From positions 372,001-436,000 of the forward strand of contig NZ_KK211217.1 of the NCBI RefSeq assembly GCF_000621165.1: a stretch of 64,000 nucleotides of DNA, written 5' to 3'. Position numbers and translations under genes: made by a program. Each line of letters starts with the position of its first letter. Position 1 is the first letter of the stretch. Source of the DNA: Enterovibrio calviensis DSM 14347. GTDB lineage: Bacteria; Pseudomonadota; Gammaproteobacteria; Enterobacterales; Vibrionaceae. Under the pieces are notes generated by a model, which was not told the DNA's origin, ran no database searches, and was given only the letters and a program-made list of their open reading frames with translations. Below, in pieces: positions 43,876-57,160 of this stretch.

Positions 43876-44481
43876 ATGGCCGATATGAAATTTATGTGTG
43901 ATACCAAACGCTGCATTGAGTGCAATGGGTGTGTCACCGCATGTAGTAACGCGAACTCCGAGGTGGTTACTTGGGGTATTCAACGTCGCCGAGTCGTCAC
44001 ATTAAATGACGGTGAGAAAGGCGAGAACTCAATCTCTGTATCTTGCATGCATTGCGCTGATGCGCCTTGCATGGCGGTATGCCCAGCAGATTGTTTTTAC
44101 CGTACCGAAGATGGCATTGTCCTGCACAACAAAGAAACCTGTATTGGTTGCGGATATTGCCTGTTTGCCTGTCCATTTGGTGCACCCCAATTCCCGAAAA
44201 CCGCTGCCTTTGGCGAGCGCGGGAAAATGGATAAATGTACCTTCTGTGCAGGTGGCCCTGAGCCTGATGGTTCCGCCAAAGAGCGAGAACTCTACGGTGC
44301 TAACCGCATCGCGGAAGGCAAGCTGCCTCTTTGCGCAGAAATGTGTTCAACCAAGGCATTGCTAGCGGGAGACGCAGAAAAAATATCTGCGGTTTTCCGT
44401 CAGCGTGTGGTTGAACGCGGTGCAAAAGGCGCAGGTTGGACAAACGGTAATGATTTGGCCTATGACGCATCAAAAAGCTGA
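43876..44481 (+). CDS. fdhB: Formate dehydrogenase iron-sulfur (beta) subunit
   Basis: A 201-residue electron-transfer subunit with four Cys motifs for 4Fe-4S clusters: CDTKRCIECNGCVTAC, CMHCADAPCMAVCPADC, CIGCGYCLFACPFGAPQ, and the split set CTFCAGG...CAEMC. It passes electrons from the alpha subunit to the membrane cytochrome. No own signal peptide, so it is likely exported in complex with the Tat-carrying alpha subunit. It follows fdhA by 15 bp. Confidence 0.95.
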   Translation: MADMKFMCDTKRCIECNGCVTACSNANSEVVTWGIQRRRVVTLNDGEKGENSISVSCMHCADAPCMAVCPADCFYRTEDGIVLHNKETCIGCGYCLFACPFGAPQFPKTAAFGERGKMDKCTFCAGGPEPDGSAKERELYGANRIAEGKLPLCAEMCSTKALLAGDAEKISAVFRQRVVERGAKGAGWTNGNDLAYDASKS

Positions 44482-44528
44482 TGAGCATGGAAAGCTGCTG
44501 GAAATATCCAGCAGCATGAGGAGGGGAT

Positions 44529-45530
44529 ATGTTTAGAACATTGCTCGCCATGCTGATGGTGATCGCAGCCTTCGCCGTGCCTACATCGTTTGCGGAAACC
44601 GCTGAAAAAGCCGATCCGCAAAAAGAAATGGTGCAATTGGCTGGGCCAGAGTTTTGGCGAGAAGTACGGTCTGGCGAAAAAGGGTTTACGGTCGCTAACG
44701 GCACGGAAGCGGGTCAGCTCATCAATGTTGATGGACAGCGTTGGCGGGAAGTGCGGAACCAATGGATAAGTCCGATTGGCTTGATTTTCCTTGGGGCATC
44801 AGCGGGCAGTTTGCTGCTGTTCTACCTCTGGGCGGGACGTATCGAGTTAGCCAATAAGCGGTCTGGGAAGAAGGTCAAGCGATGGACGCCGTTTGAACGT
44901 GCCATGCATTGGTTTACTGCGATTAACTTTCTGATATTGGGCTTTTCGGGCATTGTCTTGCTCTACGGCCGACATTTCATTAAGCCGGTCGCACCCGATG
45001 CCATTTGGGGGAGCATCATTTACGCGGCGAAGGTGTCGCATAACTACTTGGGCCCTCTGTTTGTACTCGGTCTACTTTGCATGTTGGTGAAATGGTTCAA
45101 GAACAACATCATCAACAAAGTCGACATTGAATGGTTTAAGCAAGGCGGCGGTATTTTACCTAACGGTAAACACCCAGATGCGGGCTTTTGTAATGGCGGT
45201 GAGAAAATCTGGTTCTGGCTCCTAGCCACGGTTGGTGTGGTGGTTTGCGTGACAGGGCTAGTGATGGATTTTCCGATTTTCGGTCAAACTCGGGCAGATA
45301 TGCAAATCGCTAACGTTATCCATGGCATCGCTTCGTTGGGCTTGCTGGCGGCCGCATTTGGTCATATTTATATCGGTACTGTGGGTACAGAAGGCGCACT
45401 TGAAGGCATGGCAACAGGCTATGTCGACGAGACGTGGGCCAAACAACACCACAAGCTTTGGCTAGATGAAGTCCAAAACGCACCGGAATCAGCAGCGAAA
45501 ACATCGACCACGGACGAACAAAAAGCCTAG
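44529..45530 (+). CDS. fdhC: Formate dehydrogenase cytochrome b (gamma) subunit
   Basis: A 333-residue membrane subunit. A signal-like N-terminal segment (MFRTLLAMLMVIAAFAVPTSFA) precedes a ~75-residue soluble region, then a transmembrane helix and the four-helix cytochrome b556 core beginning RWTPFERAMHWFTAINFLIL. Haem-ligand histidines are expected in this core and in FGHIYIGT. It passes electrons to the quinone pool. It ends the operon. Confidence 0.93.
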   Translation: MFRTLLAMLMVIAAFAVPTSFAETAEKADPQKEMVQLAGPEFWREVRSGEKGFTVANGTEAGQLINVDGQRWREVRNQWISPIGLIFLGASAGSLLLFYLWAGRIELANKRSGKKVKRWTPFERAMHWFTAINFLILGFSGIVLLYGRHFIKPVAPDAIWGSIIYAAKVSHNYLGPLFVLGLLCMLVKWFKNNIINKVDIEWFKQGGGILPNGKHPDAGFCNGGEKIWFWLLATVGVVVCVTGLVMDFPIFGQTRADMQIANVIHGIASLGLLAAAFGHIYIGTVGTEGALEGMATGYVDETWAKQHHKLWLDEVQNAPESAAKTSTTDEQKA

Positions 45531-45590
45531 TGTGTTTGGCTTGGAAATCTCCAGTATTGTCGACATGTTGTTTATACAGTGTTACGAGTC

Positions 45591-45620
45591 AAAGGCTTGC
45601 TTCGGCAAGCCTTTTTATTT
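45591..45620 (+). terminator. Rho-independent terminator after fdhABC
   Basis: AAAGGCTTGC pairs with GCAAGCCTTT around a TTCG tetraloop, followed by TTATTT. Confidence 0.9.
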
Positions 45621-45737
45621 GGTGATGAATAAATCGCAGTGAGTCGGTTACTGTGTGCGCAAACGATTGCCTTGGTCTTTTCTTTCTCCGCGTTTTCGCT
45701 ATGATGCGCGTCTCTCAACTGCTTGGAATGTTCCAAT

Positions 45738-46499
45738 ATGCGTAAGTTCTCCTTGGCGTGTTCGCTTTTCCTGTCCCTGATTTCGTTTAATGCTTTCGCA
45801 GCTCAACCCATTGCCATCATGGGCGCAATGGACGCTGAAATCGAAAAACTATTGCCTGAAATTCAGCACCGAAAGACGCACACTGTATCTGCCAATACGT
45901 ATTACACTGGCGAAATTGCAGGAAAACCTGTGGTGGTAACTCGCTCTGGTGTGGGCAAAGTGAATGCTGCTATTACAACGTACGTGCTGATTAATCACTT
46001 TGACGCTGACCAAATCATTTTTACCGGCATTGCAGGTGCTGCCAGTCCTGAACTCAATGTGGCGGACGTCGTGGTTTCTTCGGCGTTAGTGCAGCACGAC
46101 GTTGACCTTACGGTATTTGGTGCGCCAAAAGGCCAGCTAAGTGGTTACGATGACAGATTCTTTTATGCCGACCAAACGCTTCAGCAATTGGCACTAGACG
46201 CGGCGAAAGAGTCGATTGGCGAGAAGCGTGTACATTCTGGTGTCATTGCTACGGGTGATCAATTCATTGCTGACAAAGGCGTTGTGAAAATGCTGCGCGA
46301 AGAGTTTGATGCCATGGCGGTTGAAATGGAAGGTGCTGCCGTGGCGCAAGTCACCGACATGTTTGATATCCCGCTAGTGGTTATTCGCACCATCTCCGAC
46401 AAGGCTGATGGCTCAGCACACATGGTGTATGCAGAGGCGAAGCAAGTGACTGCGGACAATTCTGTGGCGATTACGTTGAAGATGATGAATAAGCTGTAA
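45738..46499 (+). CDS. Exported MTA/SAH nucleosidase homologue
   Basis: A 253-residue MtnN/Pfs-type nucleosidase, which splits adenine from methylthioadenosine or S-adenosylhomocysteine. Catalytic residues equivalent to E. coli Glu12 (GAMDAEIEKLL, Glu34 here), Glu174 (VEMEGAAVAQV) and Asp197 (RTISDKADGSA) are all present. It starts with a clear signal peptide (MRKFSLACSLFLSLISFNAFA), so it is predicted periplasmic, unlike the housekeeping cytosolic enzyme. ATG 45738 is selected because it gives the signal peptide. A role in scavenging exogenous nucleosides is inference. Confidence 0.88.
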   Translation: MRKFSLACSLFLSLISFNAFAAQPIAIMGAMDAEIEKLLPEIQHRKTHTVSANTYYTGEIAGKPVVVTRSGVGKVNAAITTYVLINHFDADQIIFTGIAGAASPELNVADVVVSSALVQHDVDLTVFGAPKGQLSGYDDRFFYADQTLQQLALDAAKESIGEKRVHSGVIATGDQFIADKGVVKMLREEFDAMAVEMEGAAVAQVTDMFDIPLVVIRTISDKADGSAHMVYAEAKQVTADNSVAITLKMMNKL

Positions 46500-46503
46500 G
46501 CAC

Positions 46504-46530
46504 AAAAAAGCGCGGGGTTTCGCCCGCGCT
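46504..46530 (-). terminator. Rho-independent terminator after pseI
   Basis: On the minus strand AGCGCGGG pairs with CCCGCGCT around CGAAAC and is followed by T6. It ends the pse operon. Confidence 0.85.
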
Positions 46531-46558
46531 GATTTCTCTGATTAAATGAATATAACAG

Positions 46559-47608
46559 CTAACCAATCAAATCCCAGTTAAGCGCGGTACCGAACGGAAT
46601 GTCCGTTTTAGCTGTTTTGCCAATAACATCATCATAGAATTTCGGCGCGAGGCCAAATCCTGGTCTGACGCTGCGCACGTTATCCGCGGTGAAAGTGTCA
46701 CCTGCTTTCATTGACTGGCTGACATACAGCGATCGTCGAAACTGCTTATTCCCTTTTTCGGCCTCTTTGAGCTGATACCCTGCGTGCCCCAGGGCTTGCC
46801 ATGCGGTGTCAGTATCAAGGCATAGCGTCGCGAGTTCATCTGGCTCTAACGAGAAGGTTGAATCTGGCCCTGGGTCGTTTCGGCTCAAGGTGACATGCTT
46901 TTCGATCACCGACGCCCCAAGTGCAACGGCGGTGACAGACACGGTTGTGCCGAGCGTATGATCGGAAAGGCCAGTAATGACACCAAAGCGTTCTGCTAAA
47001 TCTGGGATGGTGCGTAAATGGCTTTGCGAAGCAGGTGCAGGGTAGGCGCTGATGCAATGCAGCAACACCAATTCTTGGCATCCATTGTCTTTCGCGGCAG
47101 CAACGGCTTCAGCGATTTCTTCATCGTCTGCCATGCCCGTTGAAATGATCATGGGTTTGCCCGTCTGTGCCACGTAACGAATCAGCGGCAAATCAATGGC
47201 TTCGAAAGAGGCAATTTTATACGCAGGCGCGTTGAGGTCTTCGAGCAGATCAACGGCAGTAAAATCGAACGGCGAGGAAAACAGCGTAATGCCCAGTTCG
47301 CGTGCTTTATCAAACAGCGGTTTGTGCCAATCGAATGGGGTATGCGCTTCTTGGTACAAATCAAAAAGCGAGCGACCATCCCAGAGCCCGCCGTGAATTT
47401 GAAATTCGTCAGTGCTGCAATTCAAGGTAATGGTATCAGCGGTGTAAGACTGCATTTTTACCGCATCTGCCCCCGCGTGTTTCGCCATGGCTAAGGTTTC
47501 AAATGCGCGCTCCAGCGAGCCATTATGGTTCGCAGACATTTCAGCAATGATGTAAGGCTTATGGTCTGGGCCAATTTTGCGCCCTTCGATAGTGATAAAT
47601 TGCGTCAT
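46559..47608 (-). CDS. pseI: Pseudaminic acid synthase
   Basis: A 349-residue NeuB-family enzyme that condenses 2,4-diacetamido-2,4,6-trideoxy-L-altrose with phosphoenolpyruvate to give pseudaminic acid. The TIM-barrel start YIIAEMSANHNGSLERAFE, the KMQSYTADTITL and KIASFEAIDLPLI segments, and a C-terminal SAF domain (RRSLYVSQSMKAGDTFTADNVRSVRPG) are visible. The frame is open to 47674; ATG 47608 fits NeuB starts and overlaps the pseH stop by 4 bp. Confidence 0.94.
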   Translation of the reverse strand: MTQFITIEGRKIGPDHKPYIIAEMSANHNGSLERAFETLAMAKHAGADAVKMQSYTADTITLNCSTDEFQIHGGLWDGRSLFDLYQEAHTPFDWHKPLFDKARELGITLFSSPFDFTAVDLLEDLNAPAYKIASFEAIDLPLIRYVAQTGKPMIISTGMADDEEIAEAVAAAKDNGCQELVLLHCISAYPAPASQSHLRTIPDLAERFGVITGLSDHTLGTTVSVTAVALGASVIEKHVTLSRNDPGPDSTFSLEPDELATLCLDTDTAWQALGHAGYQLKEAEKGNKQFRRSLYVSQSMKAGDTFTADNVRSVRPGFGLAPKFYDDVIGKTAKTDIPFGTALNWDLIG

Positions 47609-48177
47609 AGTGTCTTGCTCTGCTGCGAGGAGGATTGGCGTTGTTCTTTGATGCTTGGCTCGCATGAATGCCAAGCGTCGATGGTTAACGCAAAATCGAC
47701 GTAAGGGATGGCGTTCTCATCTGCGTCGTATGCAATGGCTTCGCCAACTTGGGTAAAGCCGAGTTTGTTGTGCAAGTGCAGCACTTTCGGATTGATGGCT
47801 AACACGCGGCTATCAACTTGCTTCAAACCCAGTGTGTCAAAGGCATGATTCAATGCGGCATGCAGCATGACAAGCCCTACGCCTGCAGGCGCATTAGGGG
47901 TTTTATAGAATCCCCATTCAGCGCGCCCGTTTTCTTGGTTTATGTCCGTGAACGACACCATGCCGATATCTTTACCTTCAATACTCACCACGTAAAAGCG
48001 CTTCGTTTTATCAAGCTGAACACGTTCAAACCAAGCTGCATGCTCGTCGGGTGTGATCTCGTGGGTGGTGAACATTTTCTCACGGGTTTCTGGGGCGTTT
48101 CGCCATTGACGCACAACATCGAGATCGTCTTTGGTCATGGGGCGGAGCGACACCGCCACTGAGGGATTTAGCTGCAT
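47605..48177 (-). CDS. pseH: UDP-4-amino-sugar N-acetyltransferase PseH
   Basis: A 190-residue GNAT acetyltransferase that acetylates UDP-4-amino-4,6-dideoxy-AltNAc. The GNAT start VSLRPMTKDDLDVVRQWRN and the acetyl-CoA segment GVGLVMLHAALNHAFDTLG are seen. C-terminal residues after ~170 are Ser/Gln-rich and unlike the core. Its ATG overlaps the pseG stop by one base (TAATG). Confidence 0.9.
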   Translation of the reverse strand: MQLNPSVAVSLRPMTKDDLDVVRQWRNAPETREKMFTTHEITPDEHAAWFERVQLDKTKRFYVVSIEGKDIGMVSFTDINQENGRAEWGFYKTPNAPAGVGLVMLHAALNHAFDTLGLKQVDSRVLAINPKVLHLHNKLGFTQVGEAIAYDADENAIPYVDFALTIDAWHSCEPSIKEQRQSSSQQSKTL

Positions 48178-49244
48178 TAGGACGCGGCCTCCATGGCATC
48201 AACAACGCGGTTCGCACCGTCACCATCAATGTCTGATTCGGGCAATCGCCAAGGCAAGGTGTCCCAATGTTCCGCAAGCCAAGCGAGCTCATTGGTGTAG
48301 TAAGCAGGCGTGGTTGCGTCGCTAACGCCGAGGTAGCGATAACGCCCAGATTTCGCAAGGTGCTCAGCCATTTCACGCTGGTTCTCTGCCACGGACACTA
48401 GCGTACTTGGCAATCGCAAACAGGTGCGTTCGATAGCACTGACCCCTGCGCCGCCAAAGGCATAGCGAGAGTGCGCCAGTTCAGCTTCAAATGCAGGCAA
48501 GCTTTTCACCAAGGTGACAAAGGCGGGTAACGGTTTTTCGAGCAATTGTGCTTCCCTTGGGTTCGACATGCCGTAAACCAGCACCATACGAAATGGCAAG
48601 CTCGGGATCTGTTGGCAAGCTGAGAGAAGTTTCAAACACTCGCCAGTGGGATCCGTGCCGCTGAAAAACGCGATGACTTGGTTCTTGATGTCTTCGTGGC
48701 GTGTTTCTCTGAGGGAGGCGAAGCTATCGCGCAGTAACGCGAACTTTGGGCCAAGCAATTGCAGACTCGATGCAGGCACCAGAGCGTGATAGCGATTTTC
48801 GAAATCAGGCCAAGGGTTGTGGTCGAAGAGAATGTCACAGTTATGCTCACGATTGGCGAGATCATCAATGGCGAAGATCTTTGCACCTTGGCGTTTCATC
48901 AACGATTGCCACTGGGTATCCAGCGCATAGTGATCGAACACAACCCAATCAAAAGGTGTGTCTTTTAGAGCAGCAAGGCACTGATTCGCGTCTTCCTCTT
49001 GGCTTACGCCCAACCAGTGTTGGTAGTCATTGCGGTCAGAGCTGTCTATATCTTCTATCGCGGGCAAGGCAATAACGGCGATGCCTTGTTGACGGCAATA
49101 CTCAATCAGGTTGCCCGTTAATTCGCGACTCAACATGGTGACGGTGTGCTGGCGTTCAAGAAGTTTTTTTGCCAGCACCAAGCAGCGCATCACATGGCCT
49201 GTACCAATTTGGTTGGAGGCATCAACACGGATTACGACGTTCAC
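48177..49244 (-). CDS. pseG: UDP-sugar hydrolase PseG
   Basis: A 355-residue GT-B-fold hydrolase that removes UDP from the diacetamido altrose precursor. The start VIRVDASNQIGTGHVMRCLVLAKKL is diagnostic of PseG. AIDDLANREHNCDILFDHNPW and the GGAGVSAIERTCL nucleotide-binding loop follow. The GTG start at 49244 overlaps the pseF stop by 4 bp (GTGA). A longer frame to 49295 lies inside pseF and is not needed. Confidence 0.93.
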   Translation of the reverse strand: MNVVIRVDASNQIGTGHVMRCLVLAKKLLERQHTVTMLSRELTGNLIEYCRQQGIAVIALPAIEDIDSSDRNDYQHWLGVSQEEDANQCLAALKDTPFDWVVFDHYALDTQWQSLMKRQGAKIFAIDDLANREHNCDILFDHNPWPDFENRYHALVPASSLQLLGPKFALLRDSFASLRETRHEDIKNQVIAFFSGTDPTGECLKLLSACQQIPSLPFRMVLVYGMSNPREAQLLEKPLPAFVTLVKSLPAFEAELAHSRYAFGGAGVSAIERTCLRLPSTLVSVAENQREMAEHLAKSGRYRYLGVSDATTPAYYTNELAWLAEHWDTLPWRLPESDIDGDGANRVVDAMEAAS

Positions 49245-49942
49245 AGCTCGCCTCGTTGCGAGAGAATTTCGTAAAGCATTTCGGCGCGCACCCAATCATC
49301 GGGCTCGTCGATATCTTGAACACGAAAGTGCGGGATCTGAACCGATTTAGAGTGCGGAGCAAAAATGGGTAACCCAGAGACAAAGGCGCTTGGTTTGCCC
49401 CAATAGAACATGCCCGCGTCATGGAACGCTGGCTCTAAATCCTGTGAGCGGGTGGAAAAATGCTCCGGCCAGAACATCTCGACATTGCCTTCTTGGTTCA
49501 TGCGAATGCTGCGCTGAATTGGGAAGGAAAAGCGTGTACTGGCAAAGGTATATTGGGTGTCGTTTTCAGCCAGTAAGGCCAACCCTTCTTCAAGATCAGA
49601 AGGGCGTGTAAACGGCACGGTCGCATAAAGACAGCACACCGCACTGATGGCGCGCTCGTCATTGCCTTCCAGCCACTCAATCGCATGCTTAATAACGTCC
49701 AGCGTTGTGGCGTGGTCGTTGGCGATATCGGCTGGGCGAACGAAGGGGATTTCAGCGCCGTATTCTTGCGCGACGTTGGCGATTTCATCGCTGTCTGTCG
49801 AGACGATGATGCGATCGAATAGGCCCGATTTTTTAGCCACATCAATGGCATAAGCGATGATCGGCTGACCGATGAAGGTCTTCAGGTTTTTTCCTGGAAT
49901 ACGCTTGCTGCCACCGCGGGCAGGGATAATACAGACTTTCAT
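49241..49942 (-). CDS. pseF: Pseudaminic acid cytidylyltransferase
   Basis: A 233-residue CMP-sugar synthetase that activates pseudaminic acid with CTP. The CTP-binding P-loop CIIPARGGSKRIPGKNLKTF, then FDRIIVSTDSDEIANVA and SAVCCLYATVPFTRPSDLEEG are diagnostic. The product CMP-Pse is the donor for glycosylation. It follows pseC by 9 bp. Confidence 0.95.
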   Translation of the reverse strand: MKVCIIPARGGSKRIPGKNLKTFIGQPIIAYAIDVAKKSGLFDRIIVSTDSDEIANVAQEYGAEIPFVRPADIANDHATTLDVIKHAIEWLEGNDERAISAVCCLYATVPFTRPSDLEEGLALLAENDTQYTFASTRFSFPIQRSIRMNQEGNVEMFWPEHFSTRSQDLEPAFHDAGMFYWGKPSAFVSGLPIFAPHSKSVQIPHFRVQDIDEPDDWVRAEMLYEILSQRGEL

Positions 49943-49951
49943 ATTGTCCTT

Positions 49952-52125
<2,174 letters not shown>

Positions 52126-52207
52126 TTAGTCTCAGTATTTAAAGTAATTTTAACTGATAGCGTCGGATTTCGTTGGAGAAAAATGCATACACCGTGATTG
52201 TCAGGGT

Positions 52208-52239
52208 AAAAAAAAGGCAACCCACGTTGGATTGCCCTG
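52208..52239 (-). terminator. Rho-independent terminator after hisI
   Basis: On the minus strand GGCAATCCA pairs with TGGGTTGCC around ACG (one G-U) and is followed by T8. It ends the his operon, just ahead of the pseB promoter region. Confidence 0.85.
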
Positions 52240-52259
52240 ATATTCGATGCGTTTGGTGC

Positions 52260-52888
52260 TTATTTGTGGCGTTCTTTCAGCTTATTCGCCACGTCTTCTA
52301 GCGAGAAACCTTGGTCTTGTAGAAGCACCATCAAGTGGTACATCAGGTCGGCGGATTCATTGATCAATTCCTCCTTATCGCCCGACGTCGCTGCAAGCGC
52401 GACTTCGACGCCTTCTTCGCCCACTTTCTGCGAAATACGCTTGGTACCCTTAGCGTAAAGTGACGCAGTGTAAGATGTAGAAGGATCGGATCCTCGACGG
52501 GATGCCAGCACTTGCTCCAATTGATGAAGGAACACCAAGGAAGGTTTGTTAGCGTCGTCTTCGCCGAAGCAGCTTTCTGTGCCAAGGTGGCAGGTTGGGC
52601 CGATAGGGTCGACTTGTACAAGCAAGGTGTCTTGGTCGCAATCAAGGTCGATGTGCTTGAGTTGCAGCACGTTGCCAGAGGTTTCGCCTTTGGTCCAAAG
52701 ACGTTCCTTGGTGCGCGACCAGAATGTCACTTGCTCGGTTTCTAGGGTTTTTGCTAGGGCATCTTGGTTCATGTAGCCCAGCATGAGCATCTGTCCGCTT
52801 TTAGCATTTTGAACAACGGCAGGCACCAGCCCATCCACTTTGTCCCAATCAATGCGTTCAGCCAGTGCTGCGTTTCCTTCTGTCTGGC

Positions 52889-52892
<4 letters not shown>
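52260..52892 (-). CDS. hisIE: Phosphoribosyl-AMP cyclohydrolase/phosphoribosyl-ATP pyrophosphatase
   Basis: A 210-residue bifunctional HisI-HisE for steps 2 and 3 of histidine synthesis. The N-terminal cyclohydrolase holds [38 protein letters not shown] and the metal-binding [13 protein letters not shown] with [12 protein letters not shown]. The C-terminal pyrophosphatase starts near ~115 with [19 protein letters not shown] and [20 protein letters not shown]. Last gene of the operon, overlapping hisF by 4 bp. Confidence 0.97.
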
Positions 52893-54387
<1,495 letters not shown>

Positions 54388-54984
54388 TTACATCTCCAAG
54401 AAGTTTTTGATTAACTGCGCACCGGCTTTGCTTGAACGCTCAGGGTGGAATTGCACACCATAGTAATTACCGCTTTGCACTGCGGCGCTGAATGTATGGC
54501 CGTAATCGCAACGGCCGATGGTGTAATCACCTTCCGGCATGGCGTAGCTGTGTACAAAGTAGAAATAGCTGTTTTCAGGAATGTCTTTAAACAGCGGGTG
54601 GTTATCAACAGGTGTCACTGTGTTCCAACCCATATGAGGCAAAGGCAAGTCGCCTGTGTCCATCAATGAGGTGCTGGCAGGAACGTGGCCGAGACAACTC
54701 ACGTCAGACTTACCTTCTTGGGATGATGTACCCAGAAGTTGCATGCCGAGACAAATGCCAAGTAGAGGCTGTTTCACCTGCTGAACAAGCGCAATCAGGT
54801 CGCGCTCTTCTAGGTTTTTCATCGCCTCAGTTGCTGTGCCTACACCTGGCAAAAACAGCTTGTCTGCATCCAAGACAACCGCAGGATCACGACTGATGGT
54901 CACGTCGTAGCCCAAACGCTCAATGGCAAAACGCACTGAGCTTACGTTGGCGCATCCGGTATCGATAATGACAATTTTGCTCAT
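54388..54984 (-). CDS. hisH: Imidazole glycerol phosphate synthase subunit HisH
   Basis: A 198-residue class I glutamine amidotransferase that supplies ammonia to HisF. The nucleophile Cys lies in [15 protein letters not shown], the catalytic His and Glu in [15 protein letters not shown] 54984 gives [17 protein letters not shown] and the length of E. coli HisH; the frame open to 55110 is within hisB. Confidence 0.96.
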   Translation of the reverse strand: MSKIVIIDTGCANVSSVRFAIERLGYDVTISRDPAVVLDADKLFLPGVGTATEAMKNLEERDLIALVQQVKQPLLGICLGMQLLGTSSQEGKSDVSCLGHVPASTSLMDTGDLPLPHMGWNTVTPVDNHPLFKDIPENSYFYFVHSYAMPEGDYTIGRCDYGHTFSAAVQSGNYYGVQFHPERSSKAGAQLIKNFLEM

Positions 54985-54994
54985 ATCTTTCTCC

Positions 54995-56062
54995 TTAGAG
55001 GACGCCTTTGCTGCTTGGCAGTTCATTGCCATCAACGCGGATAGCCTGACGCAAAGTACGACCGTAGGCTTTGAACAAGCTTTCCACGATGTGGTGCGTG
55101 TTCTCGCCATCTGAAGACAGGTGCAGCGTGCACGCCATGGTGTCAGTCAATGAACGGAAGAAGTGCTCGACCATTTCTGTTGAAAGATCACCGACTTTCT
55201 CTTGAGAGAAGCTGGCTTCAAATTTCAGGTAAGGACGGCCAGATAAATCCAACGCACATTGCGCAAGGCATTCATCCATTGGCAGGCTGAAACCGAAACG
55301 GCCAATGCCACGCTTGTTACCGAGCGCTTCTTTTAGCGCTTGGCCCAACGCCAATGCAGTGTCTTCAACCGTGTGGTGATCGTCGATGTGCAGATCGCCT
55401 TCCACCGCCACTTCCATACGGAAACCGCCGTGCGTCGCAATTTGATCCAGCATGTGGTCGAAGAAACCCAAACCGGTACTGATGCTATTGCCGCCAGTTT
55501 CATCCAAGTTCACCGTAATATTAATGTCGGTTTCTTTGGTGGTACGGGTCACGGAAGCGACACGCGGGCTGGTGGTCAAATCTTTCAGGATTTGCTTCCA
55601 ACCCAAGGTTTCTGGGTTGTACTGAATACCACGGATTGCCATGTTCTCTGCCAGTTGGATGTCGGTTTGACGATCGCCAATCACTGCAGAGGTTTTGAAA
55701 TCAACACGGCCTTGTTGAAGGTAGTCTTTCACCAAACCCAGTTTAGGTTTGCGGCAGCTACAGCCTTCGTGGTCGAAGTGCGGGCAAATCAGCACATCAG
55801 CAAACTTCACGCCTTGAGATTCGAAAATCTCCATCATCATGTTGTGTGGCGCATCGAAATCCGCTTGCGGATAGCTGTCAGTGCCTAAGCCGTCTTGGTT
55901 AGTCACCATCACCAGCTTATAGCCCGCGTCTTGCAGTGCAAGAAGTGCTGGGATCACGAAAGGTTCGAACTTGAGTTTGTCGAGGCGGTCGACTTGGAAG
56001 TCTACAGGCGGCTCAACAATCAAGGTGCCATCGCGGTCAATAAAGAGAATTTTTTCTTTCAC
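54995..56062 (-). CDS. hisB: Bifunctional HisB (histidinol phosphatase/IGP dehydratase)
   Basis: A 355-residue fusion typical of gammaproteobacteria. The N-terminal HAD-type phosphatase starts [14 protein letters not shown] and has a [15 protein letters not shown] zinc loop. The C-terminal dehydratase (from ~167) has [17 protein letters not shown] and [17 protein letters not shown]. It catalyses steps 6 and 8 of the pathway. Confidence 0.97.
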   Translation of the reverse strand: MKEKILFIDRDGTLIVEPPVDFQVDRLDKLKFEPFVIPALLALQDAGYKLVMVTNQDGLGTDSYPQADFDAPHNMMMEIFESQGVKFADVLICPHFDHEGCSCRKPKLGLVKDYLQQGRVDFKTSAVIGDRQTDIQLAENMAIRGIQYNPETLGWKQILKDLTTSPRVASVTRTTKETDINITVNLDETGGNSISTGLGFFDHMLDQIATHGGFRMEVAVEGDLHIDDHHTVEDTALALGQALKEALGNKRGIGRFGFSLPMDECLAQCALDLSGRPYLKFEASFSQEKVGDLSTEMVEHFFRSLTDTMACTLHLSSDGENTHHIVESLFKAYGRTLRQAIRVDGNELPSSKGVL

Positions 56063-56099
56063 ATTGCTTTCCTTAACAATACGTCCTTTGCTTCCTGCT

Positions 56100-57146
56100 T
56101 CACGCCAATTGTTGGCGGATAAAGGTCAGGGTTTTTTCGCACTCTTCTCGGTTACCAACGCTAATGCGAATGCAGCCTTCAATTGGTGAGCGTCTTAGGA
56201 TGATGCCGTTATCCCACAGGGCGGTAAACAGCAGTTCCGCGTCTTCAAATTTCACTAAAAGGTAGTTGCCGTAGCCATCAAACACCTGAACCCCCGGCAG
56301 CATAGAAAGGCCTGCTTGCAGGTATGCGCGGTTGGCGTTGAGATCAAGCACTTGGTATTTCATACGAGCAAGGCCCATTTCTGACAGTGCTTGGCAAGCA
56401 ATCTCTGTCACAGGCACTGGCACAGGATAAGGCGCGATCACCTTCAACATCAGTTGGATAACTTGCGGATTTGCCAGCGTGTAGCCACAACGTAGACCCG
56501 CAAGGGCAAAGGCCTTCGACATGGTGCGCAAAATCGCGAGGTTCGGGTAACGAACCAGTAGATCGACCGTTGACGCTTCAGGGCAGAAATCGATATATGC
56601 TTCATCGACAACGACCAGCGCTTTACCTGCCGTCATCTCAAGCAATGCTTCGATGTCGTCGCGGTTCAGCAGGTTGCCGGTTGGGTTGTTTGGGCTACAA
56701 ACGAACACCAATTTAACGCCATCAAGTTGCTTCGTGATTTCTGGCATATTGAGTTGCCAGTCTTCCGTCAGTGGCACGGTCTTACGCGCGATACCAAAGG
56801 TTTCGGCGCTGATGGCATACATGCCGTATGTCGGTGGACAATATAGAATCGAATCTTCACCCGCTTCACAGAAAGTGCGGATCAGCAGTTCAATACTTTC
56901 GTCGGCACCGCGTGAAGTCAGTACTTGGTCTGGTCGCACACCTGCATACTCTGCGTAAGCGCGAATCAAAGGTTCGGGCTGGCATTCGCTGTAGCGGTTT
57001 AGGCTATTTCCGTTGACCACATATTCATTGTTGAATGGTGATTCGTTGGCGTTAAGCCAAACGTCACCTTGTCCGCCCAAGCGGCGAGCAGACAGGTAAG
57101 GGGTCAATGCTTGAACGTCCTTACGGGCTAACTTCTCAATATCCAT
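56100..57146 (-). CDS. hisC: Histidinol-phosphate aminotransferase
   Basis: A 348-residue PLP aminotransferase. [40 protein letters not shown] and the PLP-lysine segment [18 protein letters not shown] are diagnostic. It converts imidazole acetol phosphate to histidinol phosphate. Confidence 0.97.
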   Translation of the reverse strand: MDIEKLARKDVQALTPYLSARRLGGQGDVWLNANESPFNNEYVVNGNSLNRYSECQPEPLIRAYAEYAGVRPDQVLTSRGADESIELLIRTFCEAGEDSILYCPPTYGMYAISAETFGIARKTVPLTEDWQLNMPEITKQLDGVKLVFVCSPNNPTGNLLNRDDIEALLEMTAGKALVVVDEAYIDFCPEASTVDLLVRYPNLAILRTMSKAFALAGLRCGYTLANPQVIQLMLKVIAPYPVPVPVTEIACQALSEMGLARMKYQVLDLNANRAYLQAGLSMLPGVQVFDGYGNYLLVKFEDAELLFTALWDNGIILRRSPIEGCIRISVGNREECEKTLTFIRQQLA

Positions 57147-57160
57147 AACAACCCCTAAAA

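Noticed and set aside
55340-55888. Open frame of 182 codons on the plus strand inside hisB
   Set aside because: It is opposite the conserved HisB domains and its translation has no recognisable motif.
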